Part shown: one piece after another, positions 33,387-41,461 of the stretch | Numbering within the stretch: the first letter of the stretch is position 1 | Layout of the letters: each line of letters starts with the position of its first letter | NCBI RefSeq assembly: GCF_003287495.1 | Contig: NZ_PRLE01000005.1 | Location: forward strand, 1-64,000 | DNA from: Faecalibacterium prausnitzii | GTDB lineage: Bacteria > Bacillota > Clostridia > Oscillospirales > Ruminococcaceae | Reading direction: 5' to 3' | Length of the DNA stretch: 64,000 nucleotides | Notes under the pieces: generated by a model | What the model was told of the DNA's origin: nothing | The model's input: the letters and a program-made list of their open reading frames with translations, nothing else | The model's database searches: none | Program-made: the position numbers and the translations under genes

Positions 33387-33967
33387 GCGCCAGACTGGAA
33401 CTGGACGACCTGCCGCCGCGCTACCGTGCGCAGGCGGAAAAGCAGCTTGCACAGAGAAGGTGCGGGGGCAAAGCTGCACCTGCATCGTTGGAAGCCGCTG
33501 TGAATGCCGCCAGATCGACCGGACACGAGTTTGACAGCCGGGGCGAGTATGACTACTACATGGGAACTGTTCTGCCCAAAGTCCAGAGTGGCGAGGTCGT
33601 GAAGGTAGAGCTGCACCGCAGGTTTACTATGCTGCCGGAAAAAGAATACGGCAATGTGAAGCTCCCGGCGGCGCACTATACCCCGGATTTTGTGCTGACC
33701 TATGCTGATGGCACGGTTGAGGTGGTGGAAGTGAAAAGCAAATTCACCCGGCGGCAGCAGCGTGATTACATCCACCGCCGCCGTATGTTTATCGATCTTG
33801 TGGCAGAACCGCAGCACTGGCGGTTTATTGAGCATATCACGCCAGATACGGCGGAAGAAATCAGAAAGTGGAAGCGCCTGGCCGAACAGGCGGGAAAGGA
33901 TTCATCATGGGAAAAAGCAGGGCAAGGATGCCAGCATTCTACCGGCAGAGCATCCAGAATGCAGTGA
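33383..33967 (+). CDS. DUF1064-like endonuclease-fold protein
   Basis: 194 residues. The central part HEFDSRGEYDYYMG, HYTPDFVLTYADGTVEVVEVKSK and RRRMFIDL matches the DUF1064 family, which has the PD-(D/E)xK nuclease fold (PDF and EVVEVKSK supply the Asp and E-x-K). Likely a recombination or Holliday-junction nuclease acting after Rep. Its first codon overlaps the Rep stop; its end overlaps the next gene. Confidence 0.78.
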   Translation: MSARLELDDLPPRYRAQAEKQLAQRRCGGKAAPASLEAAVNAARSTGHEFDSRGEYDYYMGTVLPKVQSGEVVKVELHRRFTMLPEKEYGNVKLPAAHYTPDFVLTYADGTVEVVEVKSKFTRRQQRDYIHRRRMFIDLVAEPQHWRFIEHITPDTAEEIRKWKRLAEQAGKDSSWEKAGQGCQHSTGRASRMQ

Positions 33968-34548
33968 ATCAGCAAATCAACATCGGCAAGTCGAAGCACC
34001 GCACGACGCTGAACCGTGAGGCAATCGGGCAGGTCGTTTCGTACTGCGCAGTTGCCGCGGCACATGATCTCTGGGACTGGGGCGAGAAAGAATCTACGCT
34101 CCTGACCTTGAAGATGAACAATGCTGCATCCAGGTATATCATGGATCACGACAAGTACGGTGCACCGGAAGCCCTCAAGCGGCTGGAAGCACGCACTGCC
34201 CACCTGATGCCGGAAGAATTTTGGCTTCCGGTGGGTGGCCTGGTAGGCTCTGAAAAAAAGCTGCGTGTTCTGGCCGAACGCCGGGACGCTGCAAAGATGA
34301 TCGTTCGTTTCTTTGTGGAATCGCTGGAAGAAATGGAGTACACCCCTGAACAGATCGAGGTCGTGAAGGAAGAAATCAAGAAAAATTACCAGCAGTTCCT
34401 CGGCTGGGTGGACGATGGCGGAGAAGAATTTGCCTATGATCGTCTGCGCCGGGTCATTGAGGACATTTATGGTGTGGGTGCCATGGTGGAGCGCGTCAAG
34501 GGTGAAGAACCCGTTTTCGGAGAACCCCTTTTCAAGAAAGATTTTTGA
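33907..34548 (+). CDS. Hypothetical phage protein, 213 residues
   Basis: Mostly helical, basic N-terminus (MGKSRARMPAFYRQSIQNAV) and a C-terminus rich in EE/KK. ATG 33907 follows GGAAAGG. It overlaps the nuclease-like gene by 61 bases. No family recognised; position suggests replication or recombination. Confidence 0.62.
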   Translation: MGKSRARMPAFYRQSIQNAVNQQINIGKSKHRTTLNREAIGQVVSYCAVAAAHDLWDWGEKESTLLTLKMNNAASRYIMDHDKYGAPEALKRLEARTAHLMPEEFWLPVGGLVGSEKKLRVLAERRDAAKMIVRFFVESLEEMEYTPEQIEVVKEEIKKNYQQFLGWVDDGGEEFAYDRLRRVIEDIYGVGAMVERVKGEEPVFGEPLFKKDF

Positions 34549-34569
34549 TTTTTTTGGGAGGACTGAGCA

Positions 34570-35097
34570 GTGAAAGTACACGAGGCGGAGGCAATCTTGA
34601 AATATTATGCGGACATCCCGCAGCGGATAGAGATCATCCGCCGTCAGTGCACCGCACTGAGCGATGAAGTGGACCCTATGCGGGGCATGGGCACCGATGG
34701 AATGCCCCGTGGCGGAACGCCTGGGGACAGCACGGCGGCGATGGCCTGCCGGATGGATGAACTGGGCATTGGAGACCAACTGCGTCAGCTGGAACGGCAG
34801 CGGGCTGTGTTGCTGGAAGATCAGAACATTATCCGAGGACAAATGAACCGGCTGGACAGTGGCCACAATCTGATTTTAACGGAGTTCTACATCAGCCACA
34901 AAAAATGGCACGAAGTACAGCAGAAAATTCCATACAGTGTGCAGCACTTGAAGTACCTGCGAAACGTCGCTCTTGCACAGCTGGGAAGGAACCTGGAACG
35001 GCTCCCGGAGTGCGCCGCTTTATTATCGCGTGCGTTAAACACGCGCGAGGGACAGCGCCGAGCGGATGCCTGGGCGGAGGGCGACATTCTCTTATAG
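34570..35097 (+). CDS. Sigma-region-4-like late gene regulator
   Basis: 175 residues. The last third (LILTEFYISHKKWHEVQQKI, then SVQHLKYLRNVALAQLGR) has the helix-turn-helix layout of RinA/ArpU-type phage late activators (tyrosine/tryptophan-bearing first helix, then recognition helix). GTG start after GGAGG. It is the last gene of the early set and the natural candidate to activate the late promoter at 43252-43285, eight kb away. Confidence 0.66.
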   Translation: MKVHEAEAILKYYADIPQRIEIIRRQCTALSDEVDPMRGMGTDGMPRGGTPGDSTAAMACRMDELGIGDQLRQLERQRAVLLEDQNIIRGQMNRLDSGHNLILTEFYISHKKWHEVQQKIPYSVQHLKYLRNVALAQLGRNLERLPECAALLSRALNTREGQRRADAWAEGDILL

Positions 35098-35207
35098 GCA
35101 AAGCGGCCTGCGGGACTTTATGTGTAGGCACTTCCGCAAAATCGTGTCCGATGGTCGTAGAAAAACAAACACGACTACCCCGAAAATCTGAAAACAGGCA
35201 TAGAAAT

Positions 35208-35240
35208 AACCCGGCGGGCAGTTGGCCTACCGGGTTTTGT
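35208..35240 (+). terminator. Intrinsic terminator after the early gene set
   Basis: AACCCGG and CCGGGTT pair around a GC-containing loop, followed by TTG. Confidence 0.6.
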
Positions 35241-35255
35241 GCAAAGGAGAGCAAA

Positions 35256-35498
35256 ATGAAAATCAAAATTGAGATTGACAGCGGCATGATAAGCCCGCGA
35301 GAATATGCCGTTAGAACCATCGCAAAAGAAATCGTGAAAACTGGAATCAAAGAAAAGCAGATCTGGTACAACGAAGCGGCAATCCAAACCGAATTGGAAA
35401 ATGCAGAGGTAGGAAGGCTCGTCAGGTGTTGGTTAAAAAATGTTTGGCCGCTTCCACAGCTACGTTCTTTGCAATCTCGATTATCACATCTGCGCTGA
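35256..35498 (+). CDS. Small phage protein overlapping the opposite-strand module
   Basis: 80 residues starting MKIKIEIDSGMISPREYAVR after AAAGGAG. The first ~55 residues look like a normal protein; the last ~25 (LPQLRSLQSRLSHLR) lie over the 3' end of the convergent DUF2513 gene and look non-native, as if the original 3' end was replaced. Confidence 0.5.
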   Translation: MKIKIEIDSGMISPREYAVRTIAKEIVKTGIKEKQIWYNEAAIQTELENAEVGRLVRCWLKNVWPLPQLRSLQSRLSHLR

Positions 35499-35859
35499 AA
35501 GAGCCGGCCTTTTTGGCAACGCTTTTGACCTTTTCCCAGTTCGTATCAGACCGAATGTTTTCAAGAAATCTATGCCCATCAGGCGTAATGCGGGAAATGG
35601 GAATGCGATAAGTGTCTTTCGAGAAAAGCGTTTCAACAAACCCGGATTTGACGCAATACTCAACGGCGTAAAAGAGATCGTCGTTGTCGTAGGTCTTTTC
35701 AAGTTCAAGCTGGTAGGCTGGCGGTGTTTCCGGGTCATCCAGCAGGAAGTCGTTCACATTGTTTTTCTGGTAAGAAATGAAATAGCAATAGTGGTTATAG
35801 TCTGTGTACTCTTCTGCGCAAAGCATAACGGCGCGGACGCAATCCATGTTTAACTTCAT
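35422..35859 (-). CDS. DUF2513 protein
   Basis: 145 residues starting MKLNMDCVRAVMLCAEEYTD, with a winged-helix-like centre (YAVEYCVKSGFVETLF, ISRITPDGHRFLENIR) and the C-terminal helix DVIIEIAKNVAVEAAKHF typical of DUF2513. Role unknown; common in phages and mobile elements. ATG 35859 follows AAGGGATGG. It is the last gene of the leftward module, convergent with the early genes. Confidence 0.75.
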   Translation of the reverse strand: MKLNMDCVRAVMLCAEEYTDYNHYCYFISYQKNNVNDFLLDDPETPPAYQLELEKTYDNDDLFYAVEYCVKSGFVETLFSKDTYRIPISRITPDGHRFLENIRSDTNWEKVKSVAKKAGSFSADVIIEIAKNVAVEAAKHFLTNT

Positions 35860-35928
35860 ACAAACCATCCCTTCAACACTTTAAGCCCATCAGGTCATCG
35901 ACCTGGCGGGCTTTTTGGATTTCGTGAT

Positions 35929-36252
35929 TTACTTTTCGTGTGGCGGCTGGTCATCCGGCGGAGCGTTGCGCTTGAAGATGATCTGCGGTTCGTTCGGATC
36001 CCGGCCTTCCTCTTTGGCGTTCTGGGCGATTTCGTCAATCAGGCCGACCGGAAAGCCGTTCTCGTCGAGCGGCCCATCGTAACCGGTGAAGTCAACGACG
36101 TTCACGCAGGGCGGTTCGGGGATGGTTTTGTAGTATCTGCCGTCCTCATAGTTCTGATCCGTGACCCGGTTCCAGTAACCAATGTCTCCGTGCTGCTCCT
36201 GGGCGGCTTCCATCGCTTCCCGTGCCTGTTCTTCGGTCAATCCGTCGAACAA
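35929..36252 (-). CDS. Hypothetical protein, uncertain start
   Basis: At least 107 residues from a TTG at 36252 (FDGLTEEQAREAMEAAQEQH...). Protein-like sequence (EFFAPWRLVAAFADGSRLL) continues upstream in the same frame to about 36320, where AAGGAGG stands, but no ATG, GTG or TTG is correctly placed there; the only possible codons are ATT or ACG. The true start may be non-canonical. Acidic, soluble, no family recognised. Confidence 0.55.
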   Translation of the reverse strand: MFDGLTEEQAREAMEAAQEQHGDIGYWNRVTDQNYEDGRYYKTIPEPPCVNVVDFTGYDGPLDENGFPVGLIDEIAQNAKEEGRDPNEPQIIFKRNAPPDDQPPHEK

Positions 36253-36430
36253 GAGCCGGGAGCCATCAGCAAAGGCGGCGACCAGCCGCCAAGGAGCGAA
36301 AAACTCTGCATCTTTCGTAGAAATGCCTCCTTCTGGGCAGTTAAGCCCCTAAATTGTAGGTTTTGTATCAAAAAGGCGGGTTAAATATGCTGAAATATCA
36401 TCTTTAGCAGAAAAAGATGAAGTTTCGTTG

Positions 36431-37324
36431 TCAGGATTTCGATTTCGTGGGGGTGTACCCATTCAGGCAGCGATTGAAACCGCGTTTCGTGAGCGCGGCG
36501 GTGATCCGGTCATCCGGGAAGTAGAAAACAAGTTCGTTTTCGTTCAACAGACCAGACCCGGCGGGGTACTGAACACCGGAATACCAATCCGTTTCCATGT
36601 CATACTTGCGGTGAAGATACTTGTAAACGTCCCTCTGGGCCTTGTCGAACACCTCAACAAAGGAGAAGGAAGCGCACGGCGGCAGTTCCGTTGCCAGCAT
36701 GGGCACATTCCGCACCAGCCATTCCACGATCGCAGCCTTTGCGGCGTTTCGCTTGGGCTTGTCGTCCCGGTGGACTGCATTCAAAATCTGCACAACCAGC
36801 GGTTTGGGCAGATCGTTCAATACCTCTGCCAGCGGGTAAGGGTTTTCGTGCAGCAGGGGCGACGTGCGCAGCTCCGGCACGAGATCCAGATCGTGACAGG
36901 TTACAGGCTTCTGGCGGTCGTCGATGCGCTCACTGGTGTAATACAGCATATCTTTGATTGCGTTCTGTGCCGCGTCGGAAAGCTGCTCCACCAGAGCAAC
37001 ACTGTCTGCAAAGCTGATTTGCGCCTCGTTTCGTTCGCCGGTGCTGCGGCCGGTCTTATAAGCTGCATCAATGATACCAAGCTCCATAGCCAGCCGGAAA
37101 ATGTGCTTGCAGGGCTTTTTGCGCTTCACAAAATCGTTGCAGGTACAGCTTGCAAGGCTGGTCTGGTACGGCTCTTTGCCGGATCCATAGAAAACCCCGG
37201 TTTCGTGTTCCTTGTCCACGGAAAGCGGGCTGGTCTTGCTCTGCTGGGCGCTGGCAAGGCGCTTTTCTTCGTCAGCGTCTGCGGGATGCTCTGTCCAGGG
37301 GCCGAAGGCGGGAATCATAGTCAT
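36431..37324 (-). CDS. SWIM zinc-finger protein
   Basis: 297 residues. The SWIM motif C-x-C-x(n)-C-x-H is clear at about 59-75: SCTCNDFVKRKKPCKHIF. SWIM fingers bind DNA or mediate protein contacts and occur in helicases and transposases; here the finger is fused to an unrecognised C-terminal ~200 residues rich in helices. AAGGAGG precedes the ATG. Part of the leftward module; CACGAAA motifs occur in its coding strand. Confidence 0.76.
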   Translation of the reverse strand: MTMIPAFGPWTEHPADADEEKRLASAQQSKTSPLSVDKEHETGVFYGSGKEPYQTSLASCTCNDFVKRKKPCKHIFRLAMELGIIDAAYKTGRSTGERNEAQISFADSVALVEQLSDAAQNAIKDMLYYTSERIDDRQKPVTCHDLDLVPELRTSPLLHENPYPLAEVLNDLPKPLVVQILNAVHRDDKPKRNAAKAAIVEWLVRNVPMLATELPPCASFSFVEVFDKAQRDVYKYLHRKYDMETDWYSGVQYPAGSGLLNENELVFYFPDDRITAALTKRGFNRCLNGYTPTKSKS

Positions 37325-37453
37325 AATGGGAAACCTCCTTTTCGTGTTTCGTTACTGTCATGATAGAGCAAAACGCAAATAAAAGCAATAAATTAGAACA
37401 AGATTTCGTGACGGGATGCAAGAATAACCCCGGCGGGCTGCCGGGGCTGGCTG

Positions 37454-37672
37454 TCAGAACGGCAGGCCGGTATAGTTGCGCATGGGAATGGCATCGGCGG
37501 CGGGCACCAGCATATTGAGCAGTTGCCGGTATAAAGCCGGGTTTGCTGCACGCTGGGCACGGAAGTCCTCTAGGAATTGCGCCTGTGCTGCCAGATCGGC
37601 CAAGTTTTCGTCATCCACGTTGTAGCATTGGCATTGATCCGGCCCAGCGGAGTATATCCAACATCGAACCAT
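37454..37672 (-). CDS. Small hypothetical protein, 72 residues
   Basis: AAAGGAGG precedes ATG 37672. Three cysteines near the start (MVRCWIYSAGPDQCQCYNVD), then a helical part and a proline-containing tail. Unknown. Confidence 0.6.
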   Translation of the reverse strand: MVRCWIYSAGPDQCQCYNVDDENLADLAAQAQFLEDFRAQRAANPALYRQLLNMLVPAADAIPMRNYTGLPF

Positions 37673-37724
37673 GAAAATACCTCCTTTCTGTTTCGTGATG
37701 TTCCCGACGTAAATGCCGGGAAGA

Positions 37725-37777
37725 TGGGGCGGGGTTGCTTTGCCCGGTGCAGCCCTGCCAAAATATCCGGTTTCGTG
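37725..37777 (-). repeat. Intercistronic repeat, copy A
   Basis: 53-base element reading tggggcggggttgctttgcc at its left end on the plus strand and ending atccggtttcgtg, directly abutting the stop codon of the methyltransferase gene. Identical to copy C (40361-40413). Confidence 0.8.
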
Positions 37778-39403
37778 TTAAGCGTTCAGCTGTAAAAACG
37801 TGCTCTGCGTGGGGATCAGGTGCCGGGTGAGGGTGTCGGTGTAGCTGGCCTCCCCCTCGTAGCTGTCAACCACCCGGCGGTCTGCGGCGGCCATATCGTG
37901 ATAGCTCTTTTTGCCGTAGGTTGGCGGCAGCCAGCCTTTGCGCTGTCCGGCGTAGAGGTTGAAGGACTTCAAAACGTCCGTGTTCGTAAACTCGATGTGG
38001 CAGGTGCCTTTCTTGTAAAACGTGGCGGTGAAATAGTGCAGCTGGATCTTCTGGGTCTGGCCGCTCTTTTCGGCGGCATCCAGAACGGCGCGGAGTTCGT
38101 CCCCATTGTAGGGCTTGCCGTTCGTGTCCAGGAAGTGCAGCACCCGCTCGATCTGGGCAACATGGCCTGTTGCGTTGTACCGGGGGCAGAAACGCCCATC
38201 GTATGTATCAAAGGCGTTGCAGCGGAAAATCACCTTGCGGTTGATCTTGTACGCGGAGTTCGTGCACCAGCCGTTGTAATAATGCACGTTCTTGCTGTAC
38301 TCGTCGTTATAATGCAGGTTCGTCCAGTCGTCGAACAGCTTTATAATTTCGTGGTCGATGCTGGAAAGAAGATTTCGTGAAATTTCTTCCCGGACGGTCA
38401 GAATGTTGTACGCGCTGAAGTCGTAGCCTTCAAGCTCTTTGATTCGCTTCTGGTAATCCTGCTGCATTTCGTAGGTCATCGCATCGAACAGCTGCGGCAT
38501 TTCAAACAGCTGTTTCCAGTACATCCCGCGCAGTTCCCGGATAGCGTCGTTATAAGATTTCGTGAAAGCCATCACAGGGTTTTCTTTCTTACCAGCGCCG
38601 GCAGAGGAAAACAACGACTTGATTCCGTTGTACTCTTCATAGATCCGGCGCACACCCTCTGCGGCGGCGTTGTACCGCTCAATGGCTGCCGTGATGGGGT
38701 CGGAAGATACCAGGGCGGCAAACTCCGGGTTTTCTTTCAAGCGCTCTGCGGTTTCGTTTTTCAGATCCAGGCGGATCCGGCTCACCGGCTCCCGGTCGGG
38801 AATGTCCACCGACACAAGCGCCACCTCCACGCGGGCGGCGCGGCGGGCGTTCTTGAACGCATCCGGGATATATTTCACCGTGGCGTGCAGCTCTTCCAGC
38901 TTTGCGGCCAGCTCTTTCCGTTCGTTGGTGCAGGGGTTGCGCAGGGTTTCGGCGTTGAGCAGACAGCGCACCTTGCCGCCGTCCTGCATGATGTCCAGCG
39001 CTTTGAGCAGGTGCCGCGCACCCTCTGAAAAAGGCGGGTTCATGACGATTGCGGCGTATTTCGTGGTGGGGCGGAAGGTCAGAAAGTTATCATGCACCAC
39101 CCGAAAACCGTCTTTCTTCAGCACGGCGCGGAAGTCGCTGGAAAGCTCGATGCAGTCAAGCTCTGCGCTTCGTGCCTTTTCCTTGTCGTAGCGGTCAACC
39201 TCGCCGGTTTTATAGTCGTGGTGGACGTTGAACGCCAGAGCGTGGACCTGACGCGCAAGCGCTCCATCACCGGCGGACGGTTCAAGGATGGGTTTCGGGT
39301 AGGTGGTGAACCCGGATTTTACTTCCCGCAGGGAAAAGACCATATCAAAGGCCAGACTGTCCGGCGTTGGGTAGAAGTCCAGGGCATCGTTGGGGGTGGT
39401 CAT
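37778..39403 (-). CDS. DUF4942 adenine-type DNA methyltransferase
   Basis: 541 residues. The N-terminal half is a class I methyltransferase: LDFYPTPDSLA, SAM motif ILEPSAGDGALARQ (about 39-52) and catalytic motif IV NPPF (about 122-125), the gamma-like N6-adenine order. The C-terminal half (about 230-541) matches DUF4942, a domain seen only with such phage and plasmid methylases. No endonuclease partner is present, so it likely protects or marks the element's own DNA. Many CACGAAA heptamers lie in its coding strand in all three frames. Confidence 0.85.
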   Translation of the reverse strand: MTTPNDALDFYPTPDSLAFDMVFSLREVKSGFTTYPKPILEPSAGDGALARQVHALAFNVHHDYKTGEVDRYDKEKARSAELDCIELSSDFRAVLKKDGFRVVHDNFLTFRPTTKYAAIVMNPPFSEGARHLLKALDIMQDGGKVRCLLNAETLRNPCTNERKELAAKLEELHATVKYIPDAFKNARRAARVEVALVSVDIPDREPVSRIRLDLKNETAERLKENPEFAALVSSDPITAAIERYNAAAEGVRRIYEEYNGIKSLFSSAGAGKKENPVMAFTKSYNDAIRELRGMYWKQLFEMPQLFDAMTYEMQQDYQKRIKELEGYDFSAYNILTVREEISRNLLSSIDHEIIKLFDDWTNLHYNDEYSKNVHYYNGWCTNSAYKINRKVIFRCNAFDTYDGRFCPRYNATGHVAQIERVLHFLDTNGKPYNGDELRAVLDAAEKSGQTQKIQLHYFTATFYKKGTCHIEFTNTDVLKSFNLYAGQRKGWLPPTYGKKSYHDMAAADRRVVDSYEGEASYTDTLTRHLIPTQSTFLQLNA

Positions 39404-39455
39404 GGTGTAAACCTCTTTTCGTGTTTCGTGATATGCCCGGCGGAATGCTGGGCGG

Positions 39456-39508
39456 TGGGGCGGGGCCGCTTTGTCCGGTGCGGCCCTGCCAGGGCATCCG
39501 GTTTCGTG
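39456..39508 (-). repeat. Intercistronic repeat, copy B
   Basis: Same element with several base changes, ending gcatccggtttcgtg directly against the stop codon of the 39509-39688 gene. Confidence 0.75.
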
Positions 39509-39688
39509 TCAGGCGTTGAGCTGGTAGCCGCGGCGGGCGCAAATGAGGCGGAGCCGGGCGGCGGCGATCTGCTGGCGGACCTCTTCGGGCCTGCCGGTGC
39601 ACTGGGCTTTCCGGCGCAGGTCTTGCAGTGTCCACTGCTGGCGGATGATCTCGCGGGCCTGCTCAAAGATGTTGTCAAACTTCTTCAT
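39509..39688 (-). CDS. Small basic helical protein, 59 residues
   Basis: AAAGGAG precedes ATG 39688. Sequence MKKFDNIFEQAREIIRQQWT continues as a basic arginine-rich helix. Could bind nucleic acid; no family recognised. Confidence 0.6.
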   Translation of the reverse strand: MKKFDNIFEQAREIIRQQWTLQDLRRKAQCTGRPEEVRQQIAAARLRLICARRGYQLNA

Positions 39689-39708
39689 GATTTCGTTCTC
39701 CTTTCGTA

Positions 39709-40299
39709 TCATGCAAACAGGCGGTTGCATACCTGCTGTATTTCGTCGTTCGCCTTCATCGGGGCAATGAGCACGGAAACGGCGGCCTTCTTCGGGTCTA
39801 CGGTGTCCGTTGCCAGGATGGGCGCAAACGGGCTGTTGCTGCTGTGGTAAACAAATTCGTGATGATCCACAAAAGCGTCATACTCCGAATTTATCATGAT
39901 GGGCCGGGATCCGTTGCGGAACATTCGGAACGTGCCCCAGACTTTGCCCTTTGCTTCGACTTCCTGCAAGATTGAAGTGCGTTTGACTTCTTCTTTGCAG
40001 GCGCTGAACTTCTGGAGCATCTGCGCGGCGGTCAGCTGGTGCGGATCGTTGACCACAAACCCGGCATCACTGGAAACGATGGTCACGCCGTCGGCGGGTG
40101 CGTCCTGCATGGTCACGGGCTGGATAACATCCCGGTAAAGGACGACGGGCAGCTTGAACGCTGCATAGCCGGTGATGATGTACACGCTGCCGCTCTGGCA
40201 GGTGATCCGAACGGCGTTGCGGCTTTTTGCCTGCCCTTTCAGATAGGCGGTGATCTTCTTCACGTTCAGCCCGGCGGGGGTGCTGGTTGCTCTTTTCAT
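39709..40299 (-). CDS. Hypothetical protein, 196 residues
   Basis: Starts MKRATSTPAGLNVKKITAYL after AAAAGGAG. Beta-rich centre (NAVRITCQSGSVYIITGYAA), then a mixed part. The longer frame upstream runs through repeat copy C and is not coding. No family recognised; found between the ArdC-like and methyltransferase genes. Confidence 0.62.
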   Translation of the reverse strand: MKRATSTPAGLNVKKITAYLKGQAKSRNAVRITCQSGSVYIITGYAAFKLPVVLYRDVIQPVTMQDAPADGVTIVSSDAGFVVNDPHQLTAAQMLQKFSACKEEVKRTSILQEVEAKGKVWGTFRMFRNGSRPIMINSEYDAFVDHHEFVYHSSNSPFAPILATDTVDPKKAAVSVLIAPMKANDEIQQVCNRLFA

Positions 40300-40360
40300 A
40301 TTGCAAAAACTCCTTTTCGTTTTCGTTCTGTTTTTCGTGCCCGGTGCGCTGCCGGGGTAG

Positions 40361-40413
40361 TGGGGCGGGGTTGCTTTGCCCGGTGCAGCCCTGCCAAAAT
40401 ATCCGGTTTCGTG
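40361..40413 (-). repeat. Intercistronic repeat, copy C
   Basis: Identical over 53 bases to copy A, located eight bases after the stop of the ArdC-like gene and upstream of the 40299 start. Confidence 0.8.
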
Positions 40414-40421
40414 GTGGTGGG

Positions 40422-41273
40422 TCATGCCAGCAGCCCGGCGGCGATGCTTTCAAAGTCCAGCTGTTTCACGGGCGCTTCATCCGGCGCGGCTACGGCGGCG
40501 GGGGTCTGCTTTGCGTCCTCTACGGCCTTCCGGGTCTTGCGCCAGGCATCCAGCGCGGCGGCCTGACCCTTGCGGTCGGTTTCGGGGACAGCCAGGAAAG
40601 CGGCCTTTGCTTCCCGCTCTGCCTTGCGGAGCACATCCGGGGCGGGCTTTTTCGTGGTGGCGGGCTTGCTGGCCTTTTTCGTGGGCAGCGGATCGACGTG
40701 TACCAGCTCCGGCAATTCGTGGTGCTCTTCGGTGATGATGGGGGCCGGGGTGCCGACGGTCTGCTCTGCTGCTGCCTTTGCGGCCTTGCGTTCTGCGGCC
40801 AGCTTTTTGTTATACTCCATAATGGCGGCGACAGATCCGAAGCGGCCGGCGGGGGCCTGCTTTGCGTCGTGTACCTGCAAGCAGCTGAACAGGTGCGATT
40901 TCGTGGGGTAGAAATGCGGCGCGGGGGCTGCTTCCTTGCCTTCGGCTTCAGCGGCTTCCCGCTGGGCCTTGCTGGGGCGGGTGGTGTACTTCCACAGGTA
41001 GCATTCAATCAAATGCGTTTCGCCCTTCTTGACGCTCTTGCCTTCTTTCTTCCAGTGATCGAAGGTGTGCAGCTCTGCCGCTGCAAGGATGATTTCAACG
41101 TCTGCGATGGTGGCGGGCTGTTCGTCGCCGTTCTCGTCGGTGGTGACTGCGTTTGCAGCCATTGCGGCGATCTGCTCCGGGGTGTGGTGCGCGGTGGCGA
41201 TGGCGTGCAGGGTGGCGGGGTCCAGCTTCGCAGCTTCGTTCATGATGATCTGATTGTTGGTCATGCCTTTCAT
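40422..41273 (-). CDS. ArdC-like antirestriction-type protein
   Basis: 283 residues. DHWKKEGKSVKKGETHLIEC and later PTKSHLFSCLQVHD are the core of the ArdC/LtrC N-terminal domain, which binds single-stranded DNA and shields incoming DNA from restriction. The zinc-protease half of full ArdC is missing; instead a lysine/alanine-rich tail follows (about 150-283). ATG 41273 follows AAAGGAG. It heads the larger genes of the leftward module. Confidence 0.66.
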   Translation of the reverse strand: MKGMTNNQIIMNEAAKLDPATLHAIATAHHTPEQIAAMAANAVTTDENGDEQPATIADVEIILAAAELHTFDHWKKEGKSVKKGETHLIECYLWKYTTRPSKAQREAAEAEGKEAAPAPHFYPTKSHLFSCLQVHDAKQAPAGRFGSVAAIMEYNKKLAAERKAAKAAAEQTVGTPAPIITEEHHELPELVHVDPLPTKKASKPATTKKPAPDVLRKAEREAKAAFLAVPETDRKGQAAALDAWRKTRKAVEDAKQTPAAVAAPDEAPVKQLDFESIAAGLLA

Positions 41274-41335
41274 GGTTCGTTCTCCTTTGTTCGTGGGTTG
41301 ATGTTCGGTTGATCTCCCGGCGGCTGCCGGGGTAG

Positions 41336-41381
41336 TGGGGCGGGGCCGCTTTGTCCGGTGCGGCTCTGCCAGGGCATCCGC
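41336..41381 (-). repeat. Intercistronic repeat, copy D (lacks the TTTCGTG end)
   Basis: Differs by one base from copy B across its core but lacks the final tttcgtg. It lies upstream of the ArdC-like gene. Confidence 0.75.
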
Positions 41382-41461
41382 TTGACTTTACCGCCTTTCG
41401 GTGGTAAACTAATTTACAAGATGCGTTGTGGAAAATTCATCTTGCAAGCCTGTCACCTGCT

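Noticed and set aside
36431-41381. CRISPR array formed by the repeats in the leftward module
   Set aside because: The four ~50 bp copies are one per intergenic gap, kilobases apart, and the heptamers are unevenly spaced inside genes; no spacer-repeat periodicity or cas genes.
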